Below, one piece after another: positions 1-11,349 of a DNA stretch of 64,000 nucleotides. Under the pieces are notes generated by a model that saw only the letters and a list, made by a program, of their open reading frames with translations, was not told where the DNA came from and did not search any database. The stretch is from Carex sylvatica. Lineage: Eukaryota; Streptophyta; Magnoliopsida; Poales; Cyperaceae. The stretch covers positions 1 through 64,000 of the forward strand of contig CAXKVR010000243.1 in assembly GCA_964058845.1 (NCBI GenBank). The letters run 5' to 3'. Position 1 is the first letter of the stretch. Each line of letters starts with the position of its first letter. The position numbers and the translations under genes are program-made.

Positions 1-714
1 AAACGCATTAACTTGATTCTAGGTGTATTATATTTATTTTATATTTAAAATACAAGATTTTTGATATTATATCGTGATAAAAATTAAATCGAATGTGTAT
101 AATTTATGCCTATCACCGTGCCCGACCCCATGTATAGATGGGTACACAGGTATGTGTATGAAACGGGCCGGTCACGGATTTTTTGGCAAAAATCTGCGTG
201 AACTCGGACCGCCATGAACCTGTGCCTGCCCAGACCGACCAGTGAAACCGTGCCCGCACCCGTGTACCCTACCCGTTGTACCCGTTTTTTTTTTCAAAAT
301 TTTCAAAATTCCCCCTGGTTCAAGTCAAATCTGGACCGATCAAATCAAACCCGGACTAGCTGGACCCTACCCGTACCCGTACCCGGACTGACCGAATTTG
401 ATCTTTTTTTTCTTTTAAAATTTAAATTTAATTTCCCCCAATCAAATCTCTTTAAATACATCCCTCTTCCTCCTAATATTTTCACATCTCCATCTCAATT
501 CTCAATATCTCTATTGTCTCATTCTCTCAATCTCAAATTTTATTATTCTCAAATTTTAAATTTATTGTTTAAAAAAATATATTGTTGTAAATTTAATTCA
601 TTCTACAAATACGCAAAAGAATTACGAAGGTATCGAAAATACCAAGTTTGGCACCTCCCGCAAGATTTTTCCGCGAGATTTAATGGTTACATTTATTTCA
701 TGTTAGATTAATTT

Positions 715-2050
715 ATTTTTGTAGAGTAAATTTAGTTTATGCTAGATTTATTGAATGTTAAGTAATTAGATTTGTTAGATTTATTTTATGTTGGATTTGT
801 TAAATTTGTTAAGTAATTAGATTTGTTATATTTATTTTATATTAGATTTGTTAGATTTATTGAATATGTTAGATTTATTTAGTTTATGTTAGATTTGTTA
901 GATGTGAAGTAATTAGATTTGTTTTGAATATGTTAGATTTAATTTTTGAAATTCGAATTTATTTTTAATAGGTTAAAAAAATGTATTAGATATATTTTTG
1001 TGAATATGTCAAGTAATTAGGTTTGTTTTGAATAGGTTAGATTTTATTTTTGAAATTCAGATTTATTTTTAATAGGTTAAAAAAAGGTGTTAGATTTATT
1101 TTTGTAAATATGTAAAGTAATTTGATTTATTTTGAATAGGATAGGTTTATTTTTGAAAATGTTAGATTTATTTTTAATAGGTTAAAAAAATGTGTTAGAT
1201 TTATTTTTTTGAATATGTCAAGTAGTTAGAATTGTTTTGAATATGTTAGATTTTATTTTTGAAATTCGAATTTATTTTTAATAGGTTAAAAAAAATGTTA
1301 TATTTATTTTTTTGAATATGTGAAGTAATTTGATTTGTTTTGAATATGTTCTATTTTATTTTTCAAATTCGGATTTATTTTGATTTTAAATGTTAGATTT
1401 ATTTTTAAATAGGTTAGATTTATTTAAAAAAAATGTTATATTTATTTTGAATAGGTTAGATTTATTTTTAAAATATTAGATTTATTTTTAAAAAACACAA
1501 AAAATAGAAAAAAAGAAAAGGAAAAATATGTTGTTTCGGCCTCTGTTCTTGGCCGGAACAAGCTATTTCGGCCTTCGCAGAAAATACAGCTTCTCTGCAA
1601 AGGCCAAAACAGCCTGTTCCGGCCAGGAATAGAGGCCGAAATAGCATATTTTTATCTGTTTTTTGTTTTTGTTTTTAATTTCTTTTTTAATTCGAATTTA
1701 TTTTTAATAGGTTAAAAAAATAGGTTATATTTATTTTTTGAATATTTTAAGTAATTAGATTTATTTTTGAATAGGTTAGATTTTATTTTTCAAATTCGGA
1801 TTTATTTTTAATAGGTTAAAAAAATATGTTAGATTTATTTTTTGAATATGTTTAGTAATTAGATTTATTTTTGAAGAGGTTAGATTTTATTTTTAAAATT
1901 CGGATTTATTTTTAATGTGTTAAATAAATAGGTTAGATTTATTTTTGAATGTTTGATTCATTTTTAAATAGGTTAGATTTTAATTATAATATTAGATTTA
2001 TTTTTGCATATAGTAGATTTATGTTAGATTTATTTTTTTAATAGGTTTAG
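715..2050. repeat. AT-rich degenerate tandem repeats inside the hAT element
   Basis: About a dozen imperfect units built on GTTAGATTTATTTTTGAA and TTTTTAATAGGTTAAAAAAA recur with a spacing of roughly 100 bases. They lie between the 5' subterminal DNA and the start of the transposase reading frame. No open frame is kept through them. They probably represent a 5' untranslated or intronic part of the element that grew by slippage and unequal exchange. Confidence 0.7.
1523..1653. repeat. Long GC-rich hairpin inside the AT-rich hAT repeats
   Basis: Two inverted arms of about 60 bases (about 1523-1581 and 1591-1653) are separated by roughly 10 bases. Both contain TTTCGGCCTCT, GGCCGGAACA and TTCGGCC-like blocks with only a handful of mismatches and one small bulge. 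The hairpin is far more GC-rich than the surrounding repeats. It could be a nested foldback element or a small-RNA-producing inverted repeat; the sequence shows only the fold. Confidence 0.75.
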
Positions 2051-2079
2051 AAAATATCATCTTATCGCGATTCGGTGCA

Positions 2080-4490
2080 AGACGACATCGCGAGATTGTC
2101 GGCCGATATTTTTGGCCCCGATATGCCACCACCTAATTATTCACAAAATTATCCACATAATTATCTTGATAGTTCGTCCCAAATACCACTATCTAATTAT
2201 CCACAAAATTATCAAAGAAGGGACCAAATGCTACAAATAAATTATTAACAACTCCCCAAATGAGTGCACCGTATTATACTTCAAACGATTCAAACGTATT
2301 TATTCCACAAGAAACACTTCAACCGACACCACCGAATACATATGAGGGCACTTCTTCTGTAGCATCGAGTCAATTCACTCCCCCTATAGAAGGTACTCCT
2401 TCGAGAAGTGTCATTGAAATTCAAAAAGAAGTTGTTCCTCCTTTGACAAGTGCCCCCCAAAAGAACCAGTGGGAAAGAAGACTAGAAGAGCTCCTGAATA
2501 CAATCAGCCGCGGTTTCCCTGGTATAAGGTGACCAAAGATGAGGATGACTTTTTGAAAACCCTTGAAAGTAAGGTAAAAAATTGCAAGAGACTTTATTTT
2601 GTGTATAAACAAACTAGTGGTATAATCAGCTTTAAAAGACATGTCAAAATGCACTAAAAAAAAGGGTGAGGTTCCAAATGAAAATACTGAACTGAGACAA
2701 ATCCAAACCCTTAGAAACCCGGATGGTACCAGAACCAACCCAAAATTCGATGAAAAAAGAATGCTTAGTGAATTGACCCGGTATATTACCCACAAAGAAC
2801 AACCAATAAGTATGGGTGGTTGCATGAGTTTTACCCAGTTGGTCATTCGGGGGTGTGCTCAACCATTGTACAAGAGGATCCATCATAGAAAGATAGTTAG
2901 TGAAATAAAAACCAGTTTACCACCATAAAAAATGAACTCTGAGCTATATTTGGATATCAAAACAATAAGGTCTCAATTACCTCTGATATATGGACTGTCG
3001 GTAAACATGGCCTTGAGTACTCTTGTATTACCGGACATTGGATCGATGATCAATGATTATTACAAAAAATGATATTAAGTTTCAAAGTTTTGGATTCTCC
3101 GCACACTACAAATGTAATTTTCAAATCTATTATTCAGGTTTTACAAGATTATAATCTTAAAAGGGATATGGATAACAAGATTTTTTCTATATCTTTCAAT
3201 AATGCTAGCAACAACATTGTTTCCATTGAAATTTTTCAACGATCACTAAATCCGATTATGAATGGTGCCATGTTTTACCAAAAGTATGCTTGTCACATAC
3301 TTAATCTCATCGTGAAGGCGAACCTTAAAACAGAAGCCGTAAATCTATTGATAATTAAATTTAAGGATGCCCTCAACCACATTGTTTCAAACCAAGAAAG
3401 AAAACAACAGTTTGCGATGATGTGCGTTAACTATGGATTGAGCAAGTTGAAGGTACCTTGGGATATAGATACACATTGGAACTCAACATATAAAATGTTG
3501 AACCGATGCCTTCCTTACAAAGCTTTCATAGGAGAGTTTTTTAGAAGCACCACCCCAGGGAAAATGGCATTGGAACCCACCGGTGGAGAATGGGACCAAC
3601 TAGAAAGGCTTAAAAATTTTCTACGAACCTTTTTTGAAGCAACCGTCCAACTATCCTGCTAGTACTCACCGACGTTATTTGAGTTGCTCAAACATCTCTA
3701 TAGCATCTCCAAGGTATATCGTGACTTGAAACAAGTTGAAACTCACGATAAATCTCTCACATCGATCGTAGATGCCATGAAACTAAAATTTATAAAATAT
3801 TGGGAAGATGTACCCCTCCTGGCCATTATCGCAAGCTGCCTCAACCCAGCATACAAGAAGTATTACACGACCAGAATGATTGAAGCGTATAAAGAGAATC
3901 TATATTTAGACAAAACCGAGGTGGAGGCATACGTGGATTCGAAGTCCACTGAGATGTTTAGCTTATACAGCTCAAGAATGGGTGACAACCAAAACCCGTC
4001 TTCGCCTCGTGCCACCGCTAGGTAAGACTATAAATATGCATGTATTTTTAATATTTATTATTTATAATATCTACATTATTTGTTAACTAATTTTTTTTTA
4101 ATAGTTCCACTTTCAGGAGTACTAGTAATGGTGGATTGTTAGCAGATTTTCAGTCGGAGAGCCAAATCGCACACATCCACAAACGAGTTATTGAGCTATA
4201 TGTCGATGCTCAACGAAAATGAAAATGTTGACATCATGATGTGGTGGAAGAGAAATGCAAGGACCTATCCAACGCTGGCGATGATGGCCCGCGACGCATT
4301 TTCCGTATCCGTGCCAACCGTCCCTTCTGAAAGTTACTTTAGTTCAACGAACAAGATTCTCTCCGATAAACGCAGTAAGTTGGGTGCACATATTTTTGAG
4401 AGACTTGTGTGCTTGAAAGATTGGATTGATGCTGAAGAGCGCAATCAACATCGAGATCAACAAGAATCATCATCCGGAGTCGACACTTAA
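2080..4490 (+). pseudogene. hAT transposase pseudogene (BED-like finger, RNase H-like core, hATC dimerisation domain)
   Basis: The frames read in order along the strand as pieces of one plant hAT transposase, which cuts and pastes its own element. About 2080-2532 gives a P/N/Q/Y-rich N-terminus, broken near 2248. 2469-2657 gives a degenerate BED-type finger ending in SFKRHVK. 2940-3662 holds the core, with SDIWT, ITGHWID and PHT motifs. 4191-4490 holds the dimerisation domain, with WWKRNARTYP, SESYFSS and LVCLKDW. Visible damage includes a TGA at 3054-3056 where the family normally has Trp after ITGHWIDDQ, a TAG at 3661-3663, and frameshifts near 2248, 2650 and 4160. A GT-AG intron is likely at 4022-4104. 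The normal protein is about 650-700 residues. It is a relic that cannot encode an intact enzyme. Confidence 0.85.
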
Positions 4491-5343
4491 GAAAGGCGGT
4501 ACCGAGTGGCGGCCTGAGGTTAATTTGGATTCAGACGGTGCGAAAGAGAGCGAATAATGGTATATGAATCCAAACTTATAGATAAGTAGTGTCGATATAA
4601 ATTTCTAAGCTCTTTTAATCTTTATAGTTATTTTTTTAATTATAATTTCTAAATATTTTAATTAGTTTTTAAATTATTTATTTTAAAGAAGAATTACTAA
4701 CAAAAAAAAGTTAGAACTCTGCCTATGTTATTTTACATAACCGGTTCTAAGTCCGGAATAAAGAAGTAGGATAACTTTTATTTTTTTAATCTATTATTTT
4801 AAAATAATTCATATTTATTTTTAAAGTAATTTATTTAAGAATTTTTTTATTTATATTTTATTGGTTTAAAGTAATTGATTTAAGATATTTTAAAGTAATT
4901 TATTTAAGTAACATTGTTTTAAAATAATTACTAATTTTGATTTATATTTAAAGTAACTGATTTAAGCAATTGATTTAAGCAACATTGTTTTAAAATAATT
5001 AATAATTTTAATTTATAATTTATTGTAACAAAAATTATTGAGTTCAAAAAAATTATAACATTGTTTTAAAATTATTGAATTAAAAAAAACAAAACAAAAA
5101 TACAAAACAAAACAAAAAAAAAATCTGGACCGGACTGCCCTGCTACCCGGACCGCTCAGCTCCTCTATTCGGACCACTCGACTCCTGAACCCTAGACGAG
5201 CACAGATATAAAACGGGCAGGACAAGGATTTTCAAAATTAAACCCGTGATGTCCGTGCCCATTTACCTGTGTACCCATTGTACCCGACACCCGCCACGGA
5301 TTTTGCCTAGCCCGGTCCGAGGTACCCGGGAGCAAACCACTAG

Positions 5344-5902
5344 TCTGTATGTACATTCATACACTTAAATGGTCCAGTTACATCCGATTACAAGAAATTT
5401 CCCTATTGCCCCCTCAAAAACAATAAATACCACAAACTCAAAATTTATACTCAGAAACACCTTTTATGCAACGCTCAGTCTCTCTGTACCAGTACACACC
5501 TCACTGGTATCTCGCGTTGCAGCAGTCGCTGTACCAGAGACAGCTCCGCTGGTATCGGCTGATGCAACTGCCACTGTACCAGTGACCCTATGGTTAGTAC
5601 CATTGCCCCTGCAGTACCAGTTCCATAGCGTAGCTTACTGAATGATCACTGTATCAATTCTTGAGCCGTGTCATTTAAAATAACGAGACACGATATCTAA
5701 GGTATAAATATCTCACGCATATCAGACTTAAATATAAATTTGGTCACCTATATGAAATAATATTTTGCAGCAAGTCAAATTGAGTGTTAATTCGTAAACA
5801 AATTGACGGATTGAGAATTAAGGATTAAACGTCCCTTGCATTAATAGCTTCTGTATTTTTTCCTATTTACATTAATTCAAGAATTAAATTAATTTTATCA
5901 TA
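5344..5902. other. Intergenic DNA with a GTACCAG/CTGGTA motif cluster
   Basis: No convincing gene. A 90-codon open frame at 5369-5641 has no recognisable domain. Within 5485-5625 the motif CTGTACCAG or its complement CTGGTA recurs about six times at irregular 20-45 base spacing, alternating in orientation. This looks like decayed repeat DNA rather than coding sequence. Confidence 0.4.
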
Positions 5903-6216
5903 TTAGAGATCTTAAAAAGTCACGGCACGGCACGTGTGTTGGTCATATGCCATGATTGTTTGCATGGTGTCACTATTTTTTAAATTGATACGGTATGTCA
6001 CGCGAAGATCTGAATACGGCACTTTGTCATACGAATCACGTGTAATTACTATTGTTAGATCCTGATCAATGGATGAATATTTAATAAACTAACCTACATT
6101 ATGTAAAAAAAAAAATAGTTAAATTTGACTAGTCACATTTGATCACGACATGACAAACGTGTTGTGATCGTTTTTTCAAATTTAATCACGACACAAACAT
6201 ATTTAGATCTCTAGTA
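5903..6216. mobile_element. Nonautonomous hAT element with perfect 8-bp target duplication
   Basis: The 314-bp element starts TTAGAGATCT and ends in AGATCTCTAGTA, so its ends are inverted copies of TAGAGATCT. It is flanked on both sides by the 8-bp direct repeat TTATCATA (5895-5902 and 6217-6224), the duplication length of hAT transposases. Subterminal DNA carries repeated CACGGCACG and ATCACGACA motifs. It has no coding capacity. Confidence 0.75.
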
Positions 6217-6942
6217 TTATCATATAATTAAATTAAAAGATATTGAAATTGAACCTACACAATTAGCTTTATAAAATGTTTGTTATTTTAAAAGGCATAT
6301 ATGTGTTGCGTAACTGCGTACTCATAAATTATCAATAAGATTGGTATAAGGATAAAAAAAACAGTATAGTTCTCTCTATTATATTAGTTTAAAATATATT
6401 AATTTAGAGAATTAAATTATTATGCTAATTATTCTCACTGTATTGACAAGATTGTTGTATACATAATTTTGAATCAATTATTTAAAATTGATTTTAATTA
6501 ATGAAATTAATTTTATTATTTATATTAATCACAACAATTATACTATCTAAGCTAACAATCTAAAGTAATTGATCCTATTTGAGTTTGGAAAATTAATACC
6601 TTCCAATTACCTTGCTTTAACTTCGACAAGTAATGCTCTTAGCCAGGTGCTATAATTTCAAAGTAGGTCACATCACACACCTATAATAATCATGCGGCTT
6701 CCACTAAAATAATAATAATAATAATCATGCAGCTGTAATTCAATTATTTACACGCCTTTATACTGTCTGTTTTTATTAATTGGTACTTTCTATATTGAAA
6801 AGGTACTATTTAAGTCAGTTAGGTGAAAGATGGATCTGTTCGTAGTGTATTTATATTATTAATTGTAATGAAGAAAAAGTATTTTTCAGAAAGGTGTGAT
6901 ATAAATTATTAATTGATGATGTCAATTTAATATCAACTACAT

Positions 6943-7443
6943 GAGTAGAACTAGGATGTTTATAAGTTTATCAAGTTTTTTTTTTGAACTCAACTCTAAA
7001 ATCTATCGGATTGATTTCAAACGACGAATTTAAACTGTTCAAATTCTTCTACCATGCGAGTAATGCATCTATATACAAAACTTTTAAAATTTAAAATTGA
7101 TTTTGTATAGAATCAAGTGTTCAAAAAACATTCAAAAAATGAATGCATTAAAATAAATTTATAAACCTCTAATTTTGGCCACTTGACTTTATACTAAATT
7201 AATTCAACATTTTAAAATTTTCACATGTAGACCATCACTCGTAAGATAGAAAAATTTCAACAATTTAAATTTATTATTTGAAACTAATCTAATATATTTT
7301 AGAGTTGAGTTCAAAACTCGGTAAACTTAGATTTTGTTTAATTGTTACTTAAATTTAAATTTAAGAAGGATTAAGTTGCTTATTATATTTTTTTTGTTGT
7401 TGTTGCAAATTAACTTTAATGCATGAAACACCTAGTTCTACTC
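6943..7443. mobile_element. Mutator-like MITE, family A copy 1, with perfect 9-bp target duplication
   Basis: Ends are inverted: GAGTAGAACTAGG at the left and CCTAGTTCTACTC at the right. The 9-bp sequence CAACTACAT flanks both sides (6934-6942 and 7444-7452), the duplication length typical of Mutator-like elements. The interior is itself loosely palindromic. Relatives lie at 7906-8306 and 11677-11984, with partial ones at about 13940-14200, 44490-44690 and 61143-61390. Confidence 0.8.
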
Positions 7444-7905
7444 CAACTACATGTCTATACTTATAATACAATTTCAGTGGATCAGTTGACCATATCAAAC
7501 ACTTACAAGTTGCAATCCATGTGCCTCCTTAATTGATCATTACCAAAAAGAAATTCTGTTGAAATGGTCTTGCTCAAGTTGAATTAAATATTTCAGAAAC
7601 TTCTATTGCATGATTATTCAAAAACTTTTTTAGTATGTTTTTTTTTTAATAATAAGACATCCAGCCAAATGCAAAATGATAAATTTAAAATGAAAATTTG
7701 AAAGTTTGCTTATTTCTTATATCACTTAATTCTCAAGAGGATTTGGAAGATAAATTTAGGGAGCTTCTTCAAAGAGAAATGTTTGTAATGTTTGTAAATA
7801 ACAATTATATTTATATAATCGTTATAACATTTTATTTTGTGCATGTAAAAGATTTGTTTTCTGCCCTTTTATACAATGGATACAATTTAAGTGTGCTACA
7901 AGAAA

Positions 7906-8306
7906 GAGTACAACTAGTGTGTTCATAAATTCATCAAAGTCTCTTTCTGAACTCACTTGTAAAATATACCGGATTGATTTTAAACGACAAATTCAAATCG
8001 TTGAAACTCATCTACCTTACTAATGACGCATTTACATGCGAATTTTTTTAATTTAGTATCAAATCAAGTGGTTTAAATTAGGAGATTTATAAATTAATTT
8101 TAATGCATTTATTTTTTGAATGTTTTCTACCACTTAACTCTATACAAAATTAATTCAAAAATTTCAAATATTCGCATATAGACACATCACTCATAAAGTA
8201 TAAGAATATTAACATTTTAGATTTATCGTTTGAAACTAATCTGATAAATTTTAGAATTGAGTTCATAAAAATGCATAATGAACTTACGAACACCCCAGTT
8301 CTACTC
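7906..8306. mobile_element. Mutator-like MITE, family A copy 2
   Basis: The ends GAGTACAACTAGTGTG and CCCCAGTTCTACTC are diverged versions of the family A termini, and the internal arms (about 7960-8060 and 8090-8260) match copy 1. The flanking duplication is only partly preserved: AGAAA occurs at both borders. It is older than copy 1. Confidence 0.65.
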
Positions 8307-9758
8307 AGAAAGATATAATAAAGAGCCACTAAAAATAAAAGATATTAATAAAGGACCGATAAAAGTTTCGAATTTCGATTAAATTATTTATTTATTAATA
8401 AGAAAATATAACAATTGAAAACAACGCTTCCCCCTTTTGTTGGTAGAGACTAGAGAGTTGTACAGATGAATTTTGTCACTAGAAAATCTTACAAAAGTTG
8501 TTGTCAAGGTTGAAACGTTGAGTAATATCAGTGGAAAGCGTACCTCCATTATTAAAAATTAGTGCTCAATAATTTCAACTCTAATCTAATATTTCTTGTC
8601 TTAATCAAATTTTTAATGGAAGTAAAGAAAAAGCATACCACGTCACAAAGCATACCACGTCACGACCACAATTTTTAGTAAATAAGAATCACTTTTCCAC
8701 TTGGTCACATGAAAATTACGTAAGGAACCTAGAACCAATCCCTGATATAGGAATAAAGAAAAAAAATTCAGTATGAAAGATTGAATCTTTCATATTTAAA
8801 ATTAATTTTTCTTTTAAATAAATAGTTGGATTACTTGTTCTCCGATCTTTACAAAAATATAAATACAATATAAAATTTATACATACGCGGTATATATAAC
8901 TTAATTTAAGAAGCTATATGAAGATTTCTATCTATTATGTCTTGCTTTGGGAATCGAATCTCCTACTCTCCAGTGGGTAGAAAATTCTCGTTCTATCACT
9001 AATATGTGAGTTTATAATGAGTCTTGAGGCAAAATTATATTTAATATTTAAATATCAAAATTCACTTTAAATTCACGTATCAGTAACTTTAAAAACAAGA
9101 ATTTTCTGAGAAACAAGTGATCCGGTTCCCTTGCTTTGTGCAATACAGCAAGTCTTTTTTTTTTTCTCGGTTAAATGATCTTGTGTCGTTCTCAAAATGC
9201 CAGTAATAGCTCACGTAAAAAATTGGTTAGCAGACAAATCAATTGTCAAAAGAAATAAATTGATATAAAACCATCTCCTTTCAATTATGTTATTTATACA
9301 TATATGATTTGTTATTAGCACAATCATACAAAATCTCAACTATAATAGACAAGTATTCTTTAACATGAATTAAAGATCTTTCGTGTCTTCTTTTTATTTT
9401 TGCTGTCCAATCATGACCACAATTTTTTGTTAATATTTTAAAAGTTTAAATCGAGAACAAACAATTTTAATAACTGATTTATTTAATTTCTAAAATAATT
9501 AATTTACAATGAAAACCTAAATACTTGAAGTTCATTTGTACAAGACCAGAACACCATAAAATCAACATTGTGTTGACTTTTCAATCTTAATCTTGTTAAA
9601 AACAAAGAAACATTGTATTGACTTTTTGAACGACTTCTTAATTATTTTTAAAATTTTCAAATTATACGGACAGCACTAATTATTCTTTATTTTTAATGAA
9701 ATTTAAAAAGGTTTAATCAAACAAACAAAAAATATTCTAATATATTATTTGTATTTAG
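8307..9758. other. AT-rich intergenic DNA, nothing recognisable
   Basis: No open frame with a domain, no RNA gene and no clear repeat boundaries. A short tRNA-like stretch on the minus strand near 8940-9005 (GGAGATTCGATTCCC, B-box-like) hints at an old SINE but lacks a recognisable tail or target duplication. Confidence 0.5.
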
Positions 9759-10252
9759 AGGTGTCAATGACATCCTTTCACCTGTTTACCCGATTCGAAC
9801 AGTATTCGAGAAGGTGGGTACAGGTAACATTTGCTTTTAGTAAACTAATTGGGTATGGATGTGGGTAAAGATTTTTTTTTTCGTTATCTAAACAAATAAA
9901 GGTATAGTATACCCTATTATGTATCTGATCGAGTAATTATAAAAAAAATTATATATGTTATATACATTAATGAGCAATGAATATTTACTCTCTAACTACT
10001 CTTGTAGTAATTGTATTACACTTATTTGTGAAATGAATTATTATGTTAGCATGAATTTCTTATTTTAAATGTTTAGATATATAATGTAGCATATTTTATC
10101 TGCTACTGTTTTGTTATCCGACAACTGTAACTGGTAAATATAGAGTATGGATAAGATAATTTGTAGTGGATATGAAAAGGGTACAGGTAAGAATAATTTA
10201 TAACGAGTATGGATATGAAAATACTTTCACCCGACCCTTATATAACACCCCT
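9759..10252. mobile_element. Nonautonomous hAT-like element
   Basis: The left end AGAGGTGTCAATGAC and right end ATATAACACCCCTAT are inverted versions of the common plant hAT terminus built on AGGGGTGT. GGGTA, TACCC and ACCCG motifs fill the subterminal regions and the middle is AT-rich. I could not find a clean 8-bp target duplication, so the exact ends are uncertain. Confidence 0.5.
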
Positions 10253-10505
10253 ATTTTTATTATAAGAAACAAGTTATTCTTAAATTATATTCATATTAAC
10301 ATAATAATGAATTTTAGTTTTTATCAAATCATTCTCTAATTACCTACTGATAAGACATACAGAACTGCATTTTTATAAAGTTTAATATAATTGCATCACA
10401 TTAGAAACAAAACAAAATTAATAACTCACCTTTGTTGTCTTTAAACTTTAGATTTTGTGTTGCTACTTGCTAGTAATTTAAAAAAGGGTGATCATGACAA
10501 ACATA

Positions 10506-10508
<3 letters not shown>

Positions 10509-10541
<33 letters not shown>
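10509..10541. repeat. (TA)n microsatellite
   Basis: An alternating TA run of about 30 bases abuts the left end of the foldback element that begins at 10542. The same TA context flanks the other copies of that element. Confidence 0.9.
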
Positions 10542-10545
<4 letters not shown>

Positions 10546-10969
10546 GGTTGGTTACTATGCTTGTATAAGCATATCCCCACATATGCTTATAACTCATTTT
10601 TGTGTTTTTAATGTCCAAATAGTTGATCGGAACCGTTCATCTTGTTCTCCATATTAATATGTTCTTGGAGACCAAATTTTACATTTTTCTGAATTTTTTT
10701 ACTATTTATTAAGCCACTTTCAAAATCGCTGATCCAACGGTGGCTTAACAAAACAGTAAAATCAGAAGCCACCGTTGGATCAGATATTTTCAAATTGGCT
10801 TAATAAATAGTAAACAAATTTAGAAAAATGTAAAATTTGGTCTCCAAGCACATTTCAATATAGAGATCACATCTAACGGTTCAGATCGACCATTTGAACA
10901 TTGAAAATACAAAAATGAGTTATAAGCATATGTAAGGATATGCTTATATAAGTATAGTAGCCAACCTCT
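10542..10969. mobile_element. Foldback element, family B copy 1 (outer arm type I)
   Basis: A nearly palindromic 428-bp element. Outer arms read AGAAGGTTGGTTACTATGC at the left and the inverse ending GTAGCCAACCTCT at the right. The inner arms carry the family core (GATCGGAACCGTTCATCTTG, CCATATTAATATG, TTACTATTTATTAAGCCA), and the centre holds GATCCAACGGTGGC and its inverse. It sits in TA repeats. It is very similar to copies at 19071-19497 and 57719-58145. Confidence 0.8.
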
Positions 10970-11349
10970 ATATATATATATAGACATCGATCCTCTATGA
11001 AAAAACTTCCCTCTCTCCATTAGCAGGAAATTTGTTTACTTGATGTTTCAACAAAAGCTACCGGTACACAACAAGCACAATTGCTCATACTATTTTACAT
11101 CCATTTTTATAGAAGGCCACAAAATTGGAGGAAGAAAGAGCGAAAAGAAACCCATCAACCGATCCCAAATCATCGATCCCTTCTATACACCGCAAAAAGA
11201 ACCAAGGCGAAAACAAGCAAAATTTATTACTGTTCCTCGATTCATTTTCTATATATATAATATATGTTGTAATATACTTAATAAAAGCTATAATATACTT
11301 GATAAAGGCTACTCCTTGTTAAACCGACGGGGCAATTGCAAAAAATTCA

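Larger units (their letters stand above)
1..5343 (+). mobile_element. Decayed autonomous hAT (RICESLEEPER/Tip100-like) DNA transposon
   Basis: This region behaves as one old hAT element. Both flanks carry short ACCCG/GTACCC-rich motifs on opposite strands: the block GGGTACACAGGTA near 139-152 is echoed in reverse near 5260-5275, which is the usual subterminal architecture of plant hAT elements. The centre (about 2080-4490) encodes a broken transposase with an RNase H-like core and a C-terminal hAT dimerisation domain. The right end is probably near 5343, where the ACCCG-rich DNA stops at GGGAGCAAACCACTAG. I could not find a matching left terminal inverted repeat or an 8-bp target duplication, so the left end may be eroded or lie outside the window. 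Confidence 0.7.

Noticed and set aside
2421..2886. Antisense frames across the hAT transposase
   Set aside because: They are shadows of the transposase relic on the plus strand; their residues are hydrophobic by base composition only.
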